From NCBI GenBank assembly GCA_963693315.1, contig OY856187.1:42746825-42810824 (forward strand): a stretch of 64,000 nt of DNA, in the 5' to 3' direction. Made by a program: the position numbers and the translations under genes. The stretch is from Diogma glabrata. Taxonomy: Eukaryota > Arthropoda > Insecta > Diptera > Cylindrotomidae. This document shows, piece after piece, positions 49,449 through 60,599 of this stretch. The notes under the pieces were generated by a model. That model saw nothing but the letters and a program-made list of their open reading frames with translations, was not told the origin of the DNA and made no database searches. Numbering within the stretch: position 1 is the first letter of the stretch; every line of letters starts with the position of its first letter.

Positions 49449-52400
49449 TTAATTGTCATCGACTTTTTTGTCTAAATTAAAATTGATATTTTTTATTTTA
49501 CCACTTTTCACTCGATCACTAATTGATTTTGCATAATTGTTAAGAGAACCATGAGAACTAAAATTTGAATTAGTATTTCCTTTTTTCTGTATACAAAAAG
49601 CAGTGTCCAACCTAGATTTTTTTACTAAAAGTCCTAACGGTGGCTTGGAAGGAAACTTGGATTTTAGAACATTTGAGGCTGCTGGTGCTCCATATGTTAG
49701 TCGAATGTTACTAGATTTTATATCCAGATACGGTGAGGATGATGACTCGATCTGTTTAATTTGTTCATCCTGTAATTCACAGTTTGTAAAATAGATATAT
49801 TAAGAACTCATAAAAATACAAAACAAAAAACTTACTATCGATGTTGAATTAGTAATTGTATTATCTAACGAAAATTTCCTTTGTTTTTCACTGTTAAACA
49901 TATCATGATTGTTTTCTTTTTCATCACTAATCCTAATTTTGTTTCGTAAATTAAAAATTTCGCTCTCTAAATTCGTATTTTTATCAAACAATTGTTTATT
50001 CGCCTCACGTTGTTGTTTGTAGTCACAATGTGAATTTTTTAAACATGTTTTCATATCTTGGAGTCGATTATTACTGGTAGCAAGCTCTCGCTTTAGAGAG
50101 GATACTAAAACAGCTAAAACTTTTGGATCATGCTCATTGTTAAGAAGAGTTTCTACTTCGGTTACTGTTAACTTCACGACTTTTTCGACAGTTTGAAATA
50201 GTTGAATTTGTTCACGAACTTCTTTTAATTCTGTTTTTAAAACATCTACTTGACTAATTTCACTTTTTAACATAGTATTTTGGTATTTTAATGTTTCAGC
50301 ATAATGTTTCGTAGAGCCTAATTTATGTTTAAGTTTTTCTTTTTGATCTCTAATAAAAATAAAATATAAATGATTCTTAATTTAACGTTCAAATGTTTGA
50401 TCGGATAATAAATCAATAGTTTTTCTTAAATATGTCAGTATCGAGCTACTGACTTAAACTTAATTGTGGCATGGCATCTTATATTATTGAGTTACAATCT
50501 TTACGCATTTGAAAGATGTATACAATATACATATCGTAATAATATAGTGTAACATTTTACGCTCACATACGAATAGTTGTTGTGATGGAGAAGTGAGTGT
50601 TATCTTGCATGAAGGGAGATCATAACGCATCATCGGAAAGAAACATTCACGAGAAAAGCGGTTACATTTGAGATTAACTGACATTCGTCGTTAGACCAGT
50701 TATTTTCTTTCCTTGGTGGTCTACATTAAAGAATCATATCCATGAGTCTATAAAAGTCGTTGCGAAATGCTTAAAGACTTTGATTATACATTAATTTCGG
50801 TACAAATAAATACTAAACAACCTCAAGCTTAATCTTACGCAAATTTTAATACTTACTCGTATGTTCTATTCCAATCTGAAGGGTTAGACTTGATTTCGTT
50901 CTTTTATTAGCTCTAGAGCATCATATCAGACAATCTCGAAATACATTGATATATGTGGCGACAGCAGAATACTAAGTGCATCAGGGGTCAAAGATTCACA
51001 TCCGGTTAAAAACATGCAATATGGTTTTATCCACATAACATAACTTAGTAAATATTCTATAAATTTGCTATTGTTAGTTATAAACTGAGCCATAGGAGCG
51101 GCTAGGATCACCTTATTATTTCCAGAGAAAAAATTGAGGTACAAATGTAAAGAAACGTATGCTTCCTAGTGTCTTCACAGTTTGCCTCCCAGTCTCTTAG
51201 TTACTCTTGATGCAGACCCTTTTTTATTACATTACATGCAATTTGATTGTAAATACTGAGTTTTTTCTTAATAGAAGTTCCAGAAGATAAATTGTAATCG
51301 CAATGATCTGAGTCGAAGATGTAAAAACGGGTACATAGCAAAATCAACCAAGGACCATCGCAAAAATTTCGACGGAAGGTTTAAACTTCGTCACCCGATT
51401 TTTAAACAAGCAACTGCCACCTGCGTCACAGCTTCAAACTCTCCTCGTCATAGCTCGTGTTGAAAGAAATTCTGCACCAACAAAAATAATGCATTGTGCA
51501 ATATGTAAAAACATATTAGAGGGAAAACAACACCAATCAAGTGCAACACCTGTAACAGGTAATATGCACGAATATCTTAACTCCTTTAATGAATGGTTTA
51601 GAAACAGAAAACTGATACTATCATCTGAAAAGTCCACTACTACACTTTTTAAAGCTTTGACGAAGAAGGTGGATACAAAATTAAACATCCCCATTGACAA
51701 AGTGCTCCTTCCTACCTGGGAGAAACATTCGACCCACTGCTAAAATTCAATGCACATGCACAACAGGTGAACTCAAAGATGAAAAGCAGAAACAATGCAC
51801 TAAAAGCGCTAGCTGGAAGTACATGAGGCAAGTACAAAAACACAATTATCACAACAAAGCTATAGGTAGAACCATTATAAACTACGCAGCACCCATATGG
51901 ACCTCAAGTTTCTGACTAACAATGGAAGAAAATGCAAACTACACAAAACGCAGCTTTGGGAACCGCCACTGGATGCCAACTTATGGCTCATAGAAACCAC
52001 CTGCATAGAGATATGTAATATCTGTAACATCTATTGAGGAGGCCGAGTTTTCTTGACGCGCTTTTTGCCATGGCTATTATATGATCGTTCCAGAGTAAGT
52101 CATTGGATATTGTGACTCCCAATAAACGAATACTTTCACATTCGTCTATTTGGTCGTCACACATATTAATTGAAATATCGTTGGGAAACTCGGTCTTTGA
52201 TCTGGAAACAATTAATAGCTGTGTTTTGGTGGAATAAAATTGACCAAATTTTTGTCACCCCAATCGGCGACTTTTTTTAGGTTCTCGTTTACATTTATGG
52301 CAGCGCCGGGCGGGATTTATTCGTTCATGCATTTTACCATTTTACCCTTTGAAGATAGGGGGACGAATGACTTGTGCAGTGTACTATCATTTGCAAAACT

Positions 52401-53870
52401 ATTTATTGGGTTACTGGTGATTTGCAACAGTTCGTTGATATAAATTAAAAATAAAGTGGGAGATAAAACTGAGCCTTGGGGTACACCAGCGGTTATTAAT
52501 TTAGACTCAGAAGTCCTCATAATCGAGTACTTAATGAAAAACCACCACAAGTCGATATAGAAGAAAACCAACTACCTCGCAGAACTAGATGCATTCTAGC
52601 TGAGATCCGGCTGGTCACGAATACTGAAAAACTACATGAACAGAATCGACCCCAAACTATTGACAGGTGTCCCGCATGTGGAAGCACACCACATAATGTT
52701 AACCACCTATTTGCATGTCTGTTTCTGACACTAAAGTAGGAATCGAACGAGAAGCACTTTATCAATGTCGTTAAACAATATCTTTACTGTTTTCTTTCTT
52801 TTTAACTGCTTCGTAGCTGTTCCGGTTCTTCTCTAAATCTCCCTCCTTTTCGCATTTTTTCTTTCGCTCTGCCATGGATGTTTTTGATATCTCGTACTAC
52901 TCATTGCTGATGTTCTTATAGTTCTATAACCTATCCAAACCCTTTTGTTTCTGTCCCTAACCGCTTTCTCGTCCCTAACCGCTTTCTCGTCCCCATAACA
53001 CCCTTTACTTTTACTTATGGTCCCTGTTCTTTTTTCCATGCATTTTAATTGCTTAGCCAATAGGTCCCGGAAGCATTATTTGGATTTTGTAAGCAGTTAG
53101 CCACTGCCAATACGACGTCTATTAGACTGGGTAGGGATGTTTTTGCTTTCTCCAATCAAGCCAATCTTTGGGTTATATTTGATAATAAGTTAAGCTGGAA
53201 GGCACAAGTTAATGGCTTGACAGTTAGACCAAACATGAATACACCAATAAAACATTGTCTTGAAACATTTCGATTTAGAAACAAAAAAAATTGTTCCGAA
53301 ACTGCACTACTAAACTGGTAAACTCTAAATACGTAACAATAAGTTGAAAGGCCGTTGGCACAAGCAAAGATAATACAGATTTCGTTGCATTGCAAATTAT
53401 GCGCCATTTGGCTACTCTACAGTCTCATTTGTGTTTTCTCTATAAAAACCCAAATTTTCATAAAAATTGCAAAAATACTTACTCTAATAATAAGCATTCA
53501 CCGACTTTTTTCGAATAATCTTCATTTAGATTTTTAATCTCTTCCTTCTTTAAATTAATTTCAAGTTTAAGGTTATCATTATCGCTTTGCAACGTTCCAA
53601 CATCCAACACAGAATTATCCGATAAAGCTATATTAAAAAATATTCTATGGGTGTCTCGACTTGTTAGTTTACATCGACATTGTGGACATGTTTTCGATCT
53701 GAAAAAGTAACAAAATACAAATTTAACAAAAAGTAATACAAATTTTTCTTAAGTTACCTTTCCAGCCATTGATTTAAACATTTTAAGTGAAAGATGTGAC
53801 CACACTTGGTTGCATGCGCTTCATCGGATGGATTTAATAAATCAGTGCAAATTGCACAATTTACATACAT
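49449..53870 (-). CDS. nopo: TRAIP / no poles RING E3 ubiquitin ligase
   Basis: An E3 ubiquitin ligase of the TRAIP (Drosophila no poles) family; in animals TRAIP acts at replication forks and in genome maintenance. Exons on the minus strand: 53870-53758, 53698-53483, 50349-49836 and 49769-49449; phases 2, 2, 0 fit and the total is 1164 nt, 387 aa plus stop. The RING occupies residues 5-45: C5, C8, C23, H25, H28, C31, C42, C45, with WLERSKTCPQCR matching the TRAIP pattern, and it begins five residues after the start Met as usual. Residues about 75-260 are a heptad-rich coiled coil (LKHKLGSTKHYAETLKY, VEKVVKLTV). The basic, Ser-rich C-terminus (PPLGLLVKKSRLDTAF) is poorly conserved; human TRAIP is longer (about 470 aa). 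Intron 2 is 3.1 kb and full of retroelement fragments. It is divergent from the PPP1R37-like gene. Confidence 0.93.
50430..51470. other. Unassigned part of the RING-gene intron
   Basis: Less AT-rich than the flanks and probably old repeat DNA. The minus-strand open frame 50926-51144 (LNFFSGNNKVILAAPMAQF) is not recognised. The plus-strand T-poor stretch up to 51470 shows no family motif. Confidence 0.35.
51480..52720 (+). pseudogene. Jockey-type retrotransposon copy, split by another RT
   Basis: 51547-51915 encodes part of a Jockey-type RT in broken frames: FNEWFRNRKLILSSEKSTTT, FDPLLKFNAHAQQVNSKMKS, RNNALKALAGS and GRTIINYAAPIW, closely similar to 58980-59320. Its C-terminal part resumes at about 52540-52720 (PRRTRCILAEI, LKNYMNRIDPKL), where the Cys box is frameshifted. 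Between them lies a minus-strand fragment of a different RT. The copy is inactive and lies in the RING-gene intron, opposite to the host gene. Confidence 0.75.
52010..52570 (-). pseudogene. CR1/L2-like RT fragment nested in the Jockey copy
   Basis: The open frame 52317-52571 reads TAGVPQGSVLSPTLFLIYIN and continues to NSFANDSTLHKSF; the catalytic box, normally FADD, is FAND here. A second frame downstream (about 52020-52260) reads GQFYSTKTQLLIVS, ECESIRLLGVTISNDLLW and SASRKLGLL, the region after the catalytic box. It is truncated at both ends. The inserted piece lies between two parts of the plus-strand Jockey-type element. Confidence 0.75.
52730..53480. other. Remaining intron DNA with a possible RT scrap
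   Basis: GTCCCTAACCGCTTTCTC occurs twice in tandem (about 52950-52990). Near 53150-53215 on the plus strand, LWVIFDNKLSWKAQVNG resembles a post-catalytic RT block. Otherwise nothing is recognised. Confidence 0.4.
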
Positions 53871-55392
53871 TCTCAGTTTTAATTTTAAATAAAACTTAAT
53901 TAAAACGGTAATTAAAAATAAATTACAAACAACATTTGTTTTTATAACTGTTTTATTGGATTTTCAACGCAGATATGATATCTTTTGTATTTTGGCGGAA
54001 TTAAAAATGTCAATTCAAAATCGTTGTCAAAACAAACAATCAATAAGCTAAAAATATAATATGGATACTTTCCGAACTCGTCTGAAATATTCATACCAGC
54101 CAACATGCAAAAATTAAACTAAAACAATCGAAGATGGCAAGTTTTAATTTTTCTAATTTTTAATGTTTTGTTGTGAAAGAACAAAAGAGGACGTGGTTTC
54201 AGTTATTTTAAAAATATTAAAAAAAAAGTGTTGAAAATTTTCTCATTTAATTAATAATTATTACTATTTTTAAGCTCTTTTTAGCTATAAATACAAATAA
54301 AATTAATAAATGGTAAATTAAACTTAAGAAAAACAAACAAATTAATTTATTTTATGTAATTCAATTCTGTTTTTCGATTAAAACAAGAAAACAAAAGAGA
54401 AAGGAAAATGAAAATATATTAAAAAAAAATAAGTATATGGAAAAAAATTGTAAATTTTTTTTTGATTATAATTTTTGATTGAAAAGAAAACTTATAAATT
54501 TAATTATATATAAATACAATAATTAGAACATTTTTAATTGTTATATTTGAAAATAAATTCTATAATTAATTATTTCAATATTTTTTGTTTATAAAATTTT
54601 TTTTCTTTTTTTTTAACTCCATAAAAGAAATTGCAATATGACGTAATTTTTAAAGAAGCGGTCATTTTTTATTACGAATCTTATTGGATTCTTGTTTACA
54701 TTTTTTTAGTATTATTTTTATTTACATATATATTTGTGTGATTGATTAATTGAAATAATAAAGTTTTTGAGTGATTGGACTTTTGATTGATATATTTATA
54801 AAATTAGATAAACATAATTCTGAAATATTTTTATGTCATGTAATTCATAAATTTTATAAAAAAAATTGGAAAATAAATTTTTTTTTCGTACCATAAACAG
54901 GCATACCAATCTAATTAAAATAAAAAATAAACATGAAAATATTTATGTATACATATATTTATCTCTTTCCAATATTGTACACAGGATAAAAATTGTTTTT
55001 ATTTTTGTAAAATAAAATGAAATGTCAAAAATTAAAATTTTATAATAATCGTCGAACGTCATTAATATAAAAATTAAAATAAAAAAATGAATTGTAGAAT
55101 AAAAACGAAATTAATAAAAATGATATGTTTATGAAATTTTAATTATTAGAAAAACGAAAAAAATCTTTTTTTTTGTTCATATATTGTGCTTTTATATGTG
55201 ATAACAATGTAACTGTGTTTTAAAAAAAAAATAAAAATAGAAGAAAAATTCAAAGTGAATATAAATAAAAACTTTTTTTTTGAATTTTCTTTAAAATACT
55301 CCACCTTATCCTTACGAAAAAATTAAACCGAAAATTATTATTAAATATAAATTAAATATAAAATTTTTTATTTTAAAGATTTTATTATTATT
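53871..55392. promoter_or_regulatory. Intergenic region between two divergent genes
   Basis: The start codons of the RING gene (53870, minus) and the PPP1R37-like gene (55393, plus) face away from each other across 1.52 kb of AT-rich DNA, so both promoters and 5' UTRs should lie here. No specific element can be assigned; TATA-like words are common by composition. A possible MITE end (GGATACTTTCCGAA, 54063) resembles the 20633 family. Confidence 0.45.
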
Positions 55393-56277
55393 ATGAAGCA
55401 GTCACAACTGTCACAGCAATCCCAACAGGAACAATCATCAAGTACGTCTAAAGTAACTCCGCCATTGGGAAACGATAGTATTCAGAAGCAAATGAATATT
55501 GCAGAAAATGAATTAATAAAATCAACTGATGATGTAATGTTAGGATCGCCGGTGGAAGATGATGAAGTGAAAATGGTAAATAAAACAAATAACGATCGAA
55601 CTCATCGCGTCTCTTTTCCCAAACATGATTGTAATCTTGTTACGGGATATTTGGAACCTGCAAATCCATGGGCTTCTGGTATAGTAATGTTCCGCTCTTG
55701 TAAATATTTTTACTAATACAAATCTTTTCTTGTTTTTTCTTCTCTTATTTACTTTCAGTTAAAGTTGTATCCAGCCCGAACGAATTAACACTTTTATATC
55801 GTGAATCTTGCACAAAACATTTAACCGAACCCATCGATCTTATATTAGAACATTTAAAAAATATTGATACAAAATCTGGCGAACGTTTACCAATTCTTAA
55901 TTTAAGAGAACAACAGTTAACAGCGGATGCTTGCGAAGCATTGGAAGAGATTCTAAAACGTGTCCAGTATCGTTGTATCGATGTTTCACAATGTGGATTG
56001 GATGACATGTCAGCTTCTGCTCTTTTTGATATGATTGAATACTATGAAGCAACAAATGAATTGGATATTTCGGAAAATCGAAATATTTCAAATTTGGGAT
56101 GGCAATCGTGCATAAGTATGGTTAAGAAAAGTCATGCACTTCAAATATTATCGGTTCGAGCTACTGCCCTTACTGATAATAATGCAAGTAGTTTAGGGAA
56201 AGCCATGTTATTGTCATCACTGCACACATTAAAATTGGAACATTGTGGATTAACTGGAAGACCTATTTCTTCATTAT
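55393..56277 (+). CDS. PPP1R37: PPP1R37-like leucine-rich PP1 regulatory subunit (5' part)
   Basis: A regulatory subunit of protein phosphatase 1. Exon 1 is 55393-55678 (95 codons plus one base) and exon 2 is 55759-56277; the donor at 56278 (GTAAGT) keeps phase 1, and later exons were not found in the window. Residues 1-70 are Gln/Ser-rich and likely disordered. HRVSF (residues 71-75) is the PP1-docking RVxF motif, followed by VTGYLEPANPW, matching the conserved segment of PPP1R37. Leucine-rich repeats begin at LPILNLREQQLT and include ALEEILKRVQYRCIDVSQCG, SALFDMIEYYEATNELDIS, LGWQSCISMVKKS, LQILSVRATAL and LHTLKLEHCGLTGRPISSL, collinear with the vertebrate protein. The ATG is the first in frame after an AT-rich leader. 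The downstream intron is loaded with retroelements. Confidence 0.9.
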
Positions 56278-56289
56278 GTAAGTCAATTT

Positions 56290-57480
56290 TTTGTTGTAAT
56301 TATTAGCTTTAATTTGACTTTAATTGAAAATTGATGGAGTAATGACGTTAGTTTGATGAATATGGAATCCCCCAATTTTATTTTGTTTCTTAATGTATGA
56401 GGCATTTGTAAAGATTCTAGTAATTATTATTAGATGCTTTACAAAGGCCTTGTATACCAGTTTCCGGTTATCTTTTTTTTACGCTACAGCCTACAGTTAT
56501 GAAGCGATTTGATGTGTTGACTCCACTCTAGGTTATTCTATCTCCCATTCTTTTTAATCTAGCCGTATACTAATTGTGCTGTCACAAGAAACTACATCTA
56601 ACCACAATATCTTATCAATAAACTCAGGACTTAGCTTCCAAGATGATGGATTCTCAGCATCAGCTTTTTTTCTAGTTGTGAAATATTCTTAGTATTGGAC
56701 GTGCTCGAGAAAGCAGTAGCGTGCCATCATCAAGGAATATTCCACAGCTAAAATTGAAGGTGCTACCGTTGACTGAATATAGTTCCTCTGGCAGCACTCT
56801 AAGATATAACCTTGGCTAATGATATCTCACTGCTATTGTCAGTGGTATGTGATATCTCACGTTAACTCGTCTCGTATGTCAATAGCAGAGACTGGAGTAG
56901 GCTGGGTTGTCACATCCGTAGATCAAAATTTAAAAAAATTTATAAATCAATAAAAACACATGCGGGATTAAACGGGATTGTAGATTGAGCATAACAGTAA
57001 ATTTAAACTTATATTTATACGATTAACGGTAGGGATCAAAATAAAAATAGTAGGTCTATGGGGGCAACAAGTCATCATCATATCATCAAGTAAAATAGAA
57101 ATCTGCACTCTGCCGGAAACAGTGAAACAATAAAAAATGGTGCACCAACATTCATTCCATCAAGCAGCTATCCAGAAATTTGTCCAAATATCCCAACTGA
57201 TTTAGCACGTTTGACAGACGAAAGAGCAGGACTACGGTTAACAAATCTGAGAAAACCCTAGAACAATCCACTTTCAAGGCGGATACCAAAAAACTAATGA
57301 TAAATCATTAAACGGGGAATCATCCAAAAGCCGATTAAAGATTGACTGACGGTGACATCATGCGAGATACTACGAATCTTCTAAATTCCTTGGACCAGAT
57401 TGTATGTCACTTATCAGTGTACATCGCATGTTTTGCATCGCTCCATAAACAGCTTAGATTCATTTCGGGAATGGAGGGAT
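56290..57480. other. PPP1R37 intron with RTE-like scraps
   Basis: At about 56520-56640 the plus strand encodes broken RTE-like RT sequence (SPILFNLAV, CHKKLHLTT, corresponding to the block before YADD in the 40140 element). The remainder up to 57480 includes unassigned, less AT-rich DNA, probably further retroelement remains. Confidence 0.45.
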
Positions 57481-57486
57481 CATTTA

Positions 57487-57870
57487 TTTTTTTTTTTATA
57501 TAAAATGTGTTGTGTAGTAGGAATTACAATATGTGTCACAATAATACAAACCCCTTTTAAGACCAAGGTCCCACAACAACATACGTTCAAAGGTGTTGAT
57601 GGACGTAAATCTTTCTTTTTTTGTTTTTTTTATATTTTTAGTTAAAGAATGGATAACTAAACCAAAAATCCTATCACTGACAAAATATGACATAGGCCAA
57701 TATTTTATGATAGAATTTATGATAGAATTTAACTTTGTTGGTTTGTTATTTAATTTTTGATATAAGGGTGTGACAGACATTCGTACTCCGGTCCTTCGGA
57801 CAAAAAATCCATCAACACCCCAGAGCGCATGTTGTGCATCTAAGGTTTTAAGAAATTTCAATTAGATGTT
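57487..57870 (-). repeat. 3' tail copies of the 15825-type non-LTR family
   Basis: The T run at 57486-57498 is the poly(A) end. The shared 3' UTR (GTTGTTGTGACACA-like, here ATAATACAAACC to CCCACAACAAC on the plus strand) follows, then TTGATGGACG. The open frame 57496-57861 on the minus strand is a chance reading of this tail. Confidence 0.65.
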
Positions 57871-57889
57871 GTGACACATATTGTAATTT

Positions 57890-58010
57890 CTGTTGTGTTA
57901 TAATAATTAGGATATGTGTAACAATATCACATAGGAATTTCTTAAGACATAAGTTCCACAACAACATGGGCTCTGGGGTGTTGAGGGACGCAAAGTTTTT
58001 AGGGTGCCCT
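57890..58010 (-). repeat. Second 3' tail copy of the same family
   Basis: A diverged copy of the 57487-57605 tail in the same orientation (GTTATAATAATTAGGATATG, then CCACAACAACATGGGCTCTG on the plus strand). Only the 3' UTR part remains. Confidence 0.55.
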
Positions 58011-58339
58011 ACTTTGAAAAAGTAAAAACGGTACCCTATTTGTGAGACTTCGGTGTCCGTCCGAATTTCTACATAATTGATTTACTCACGAACTATAAGT
58101 GCTATCAACTTGAAATTTTCTACAGTTATTAAATGTGTTTTCCCACGCCTGCTGATAACAAAAAAATTGAAAATATTTGTTTTTATCTATATTTTATGGA
58201 TATTGATAAGGAGATAGTAAAAGAAAAGGTTTTTTTTAAGGAATCGAGTTTGGTTTAGAAAAATCGAAAAAGGTGGAAATATTTCAAAAAAAAATTTCAA
58301 TGAATTTTCGGCTGCGTGTTTTTTTTTCGTGTTTTTTTT

Positions 58340-59937
58340 TCTGTCGCTAAATACCCTACAGATACCAAATATCTGGAAAACGGCAAGAATAAGCCTCATC
58401 TTGAAGCCTGGAAAACCTGAAGAAAAGGGAGAATCTTACAGACCGATCTTCATCCTTTCATCGGTCGCAAAACTGATTGAAGCGCTTCTATTACCTCGGT
58501 TAACCGGATTTTGCAATTTGGCGGCACACCAACATGGTTTTAGGACAGCACATAGTACAACCACCGCTCTTTACAGAATACAAAACCAGATCAGTGATGG
58601 TCTGAACCAAAAACAACCCTGTGCTAGAACAATTTTAGTTGCACTAGACCTATCAAAAGCGTTCGAGACAGTGTTGCACGCCGCACTACTAGATGAAATC
58701 CTAAAGATCAATTTGTCAGGTCTTATAAAGCGCTGGCTGTGCAACTATCTTAGAGGTCGCCAAACATACATCGAGTTTTGGAACTAAATCCAAGATGAGA
58801 GTACTACGACAAGGAGTTGCACAAGGCGGAGTTCTCTCACCTTCATTGTTTAATCTCTACTTAAGCAGCTTGCCTGCCCCACCGGAAAGAATAACTATCA
58901 CGTCATATGTAGACGATTGCACGGTGCTTGAAACTGGTAACAACCTAGATCAACTCACAAATATCCTAAACACCTACCTTAACATCCTCAATGATTGGTT
59001 TAAAACAAGAAAATTTAAACTTTCTACAGAAAAATCCACTTCTACCCTGTTCACCACATGGACGAAGGAGGTAAACACAACACTAAGCATCTGCATTGAT
59101 AACATATTCATTCCTACAGTAAAAAATCCGAGACTGTTGGGTGTAAAATTCGATCCACTGCTTAAATTTAATGCTCATGTACAACAAGTGAACTCCAGAC
59201 TGAAGAACAGGAATAATGCATTGAAGGCACTAGCGGGTAGTTCATGGGGCAAGGATAAAAATACAGTAATACAACGTATAAAACAATAGGTCGACTAATT
59301 ATAAACTATGCTGCACCCATATGGACACCCCAAGTTGCAGACACGCACTGGAAGAAGTTACAACACAAAACGCAGCTTTACGAACCGCGAGCGGATGTCA
59401 TTTGATGGCCCATCGAAAGCACCTGCACGTAACATACTACCAGTCCGTGAACATAATGAAATGCTAACTAAACAATATTTATTGGCCTGTCACAAACAGG
59501 AACATCCTTGTAATGATACCTTATCGAAAATTGAACCACCTAGAGACATAAGGAAGACAGCAAGATGCTTTCTGCATGAGGTTAGAGACCACCAAGTAAC
59601 AGGTAACATCGACGAGGTTACTTATAAAACAGACTTAAAGGCACTTCATACTAAGCTGTTGACGTTATAAGGAACTACGCCCCAAACCTAGTTCTAAATA
59701 GAAAGCCACAAAACATAGCCACTAAACAACTACATGAGCAGAGTTGATCCTGAAATTATTGACAAGTGTCCCGCATGTGAGGTCACGCTGCACGATGTAG
59801 ACCACCTAAGACCACTAACCTGGCGAAGGAAGATTTGTTGCTCCGCCCAGGAGAAGTAGAGTTCCTGAAGAGTTCCTGAACCTGGACATAGAGCCGGAGG
59901 ATTAGCACCAAAACCGTCGCTACAACAACAACAACAG
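58340..59937 (+). pseudogene. Jockey-type retrotransposon RT, 5' truncated
   Basis: The best-preserved retroelement here. 58329-58787 starts inside the RT (IPNIWKTARISLILKPGKP, SYRPIFILSSVAKLIEALLL, HQHGFRTAHSTTTAL, LVALDLSKAFETV). The frame continues after one stop and a shift in 58795-59289: RQGVAQGGVLSPSLFNLYL, TSYVDDCTVLE (catalytic YVDD at 58906-58917), WFKTRKFKLSTEKSTST, LLGVKFDPLLKFNAHVQQ. Further pieces run to the C-terminal Cys box (PEIIDKCPACE, about 59750-59790) and the 3' end CCAAAACCGTCGCTACAACAACAACAAC-like, about 59910-59937. It lies in the putative PPP1R37 intron. Several stops make it inactive. Assignment to Jockey rather than a neighbouring clade is by general resemblance. 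Confidence 0.82.
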
Positions 59938-60032
59938 CGAATTATATTCGCACAAAAAATAACCAAAATGTGTACATCGATTCCTCTATTATAAAAAGAA
60001 ATTTCATTCAATCCAAGATGGTCAAAACACTT

Positions 60033-60590
60033 TTAAAATGATAAAACAGCAAAATTGCCATCACTAGCCATTACTTTCACCCATCTTTTTGTGAGCAGTC
60101 GGCAACCATCTCGGAAGAATTCTTCATTTTTTGTGGCTATCCACGAATAGACCCAATTTTTAGTATCATCATTTGATGTACAGTGAATCAATAAAATATG
60201 TAAAGCGTTACTTAGACAGATCAAGTGCCTTCTACCGGAACAAGTAATTATTGGAAGGACTTCCCAGTTGTTTTAAAATAGGTTTTGAACGGCGCCGCAA
60301 CATGCGAACGATCATTATCATGTAGGAAGTAATTTTGTTGTCTGGAGTAGTAATCTGCCCGTTTTTCCTTCAGTCCTTATATACCCTTTCTTTTATGCAT
60401 ATACCCTTTCTTTTATGCCTAGCAAAACAGCATTCCACACATTCAACATGGCGTTAAACGCTTCTCGGTTTCAGTTCATGTGGAAGCCAAGTTCCTTGTT
60501 TGTGAATTATTAACGATTTTGAACGATGTGATATGGCTTGTGGAGTCACTGTTAATGTAAGTGCAAGTTGTAGGGTAAAGGGGCCTATTG
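60033..60590 (-). pseudogene. Mariner transposase remnant
   Basis: Read on the minus strand from about 60520: IIHKQGTWLPHELKPRSV, the mariner linker WVPHEL block, then NYFLHDNDRSHVAAPFKTYF (about 60290-60360), the HDNARPH catalytic block with substitutions, and at the end DDTKNWVYSWIATKNEEFF and KRWVKVMASDG (60045-60190). Much of the catalytic core between the first two blocks is deleted, and stops are present. The tandem TATACCCTTTCTTTTATGC (twice, about 60380-60420) lies in the deleted part. Terminal repeats were not identified. Confidence 0.8.
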
Positions 60591-60599
60591 GGTATTATT

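Noticed and set aside
57496..57861. 121-residue minus-strand ORF
   Set aside because: Covers the non-coding 3' tail shared by several retroelement copies.
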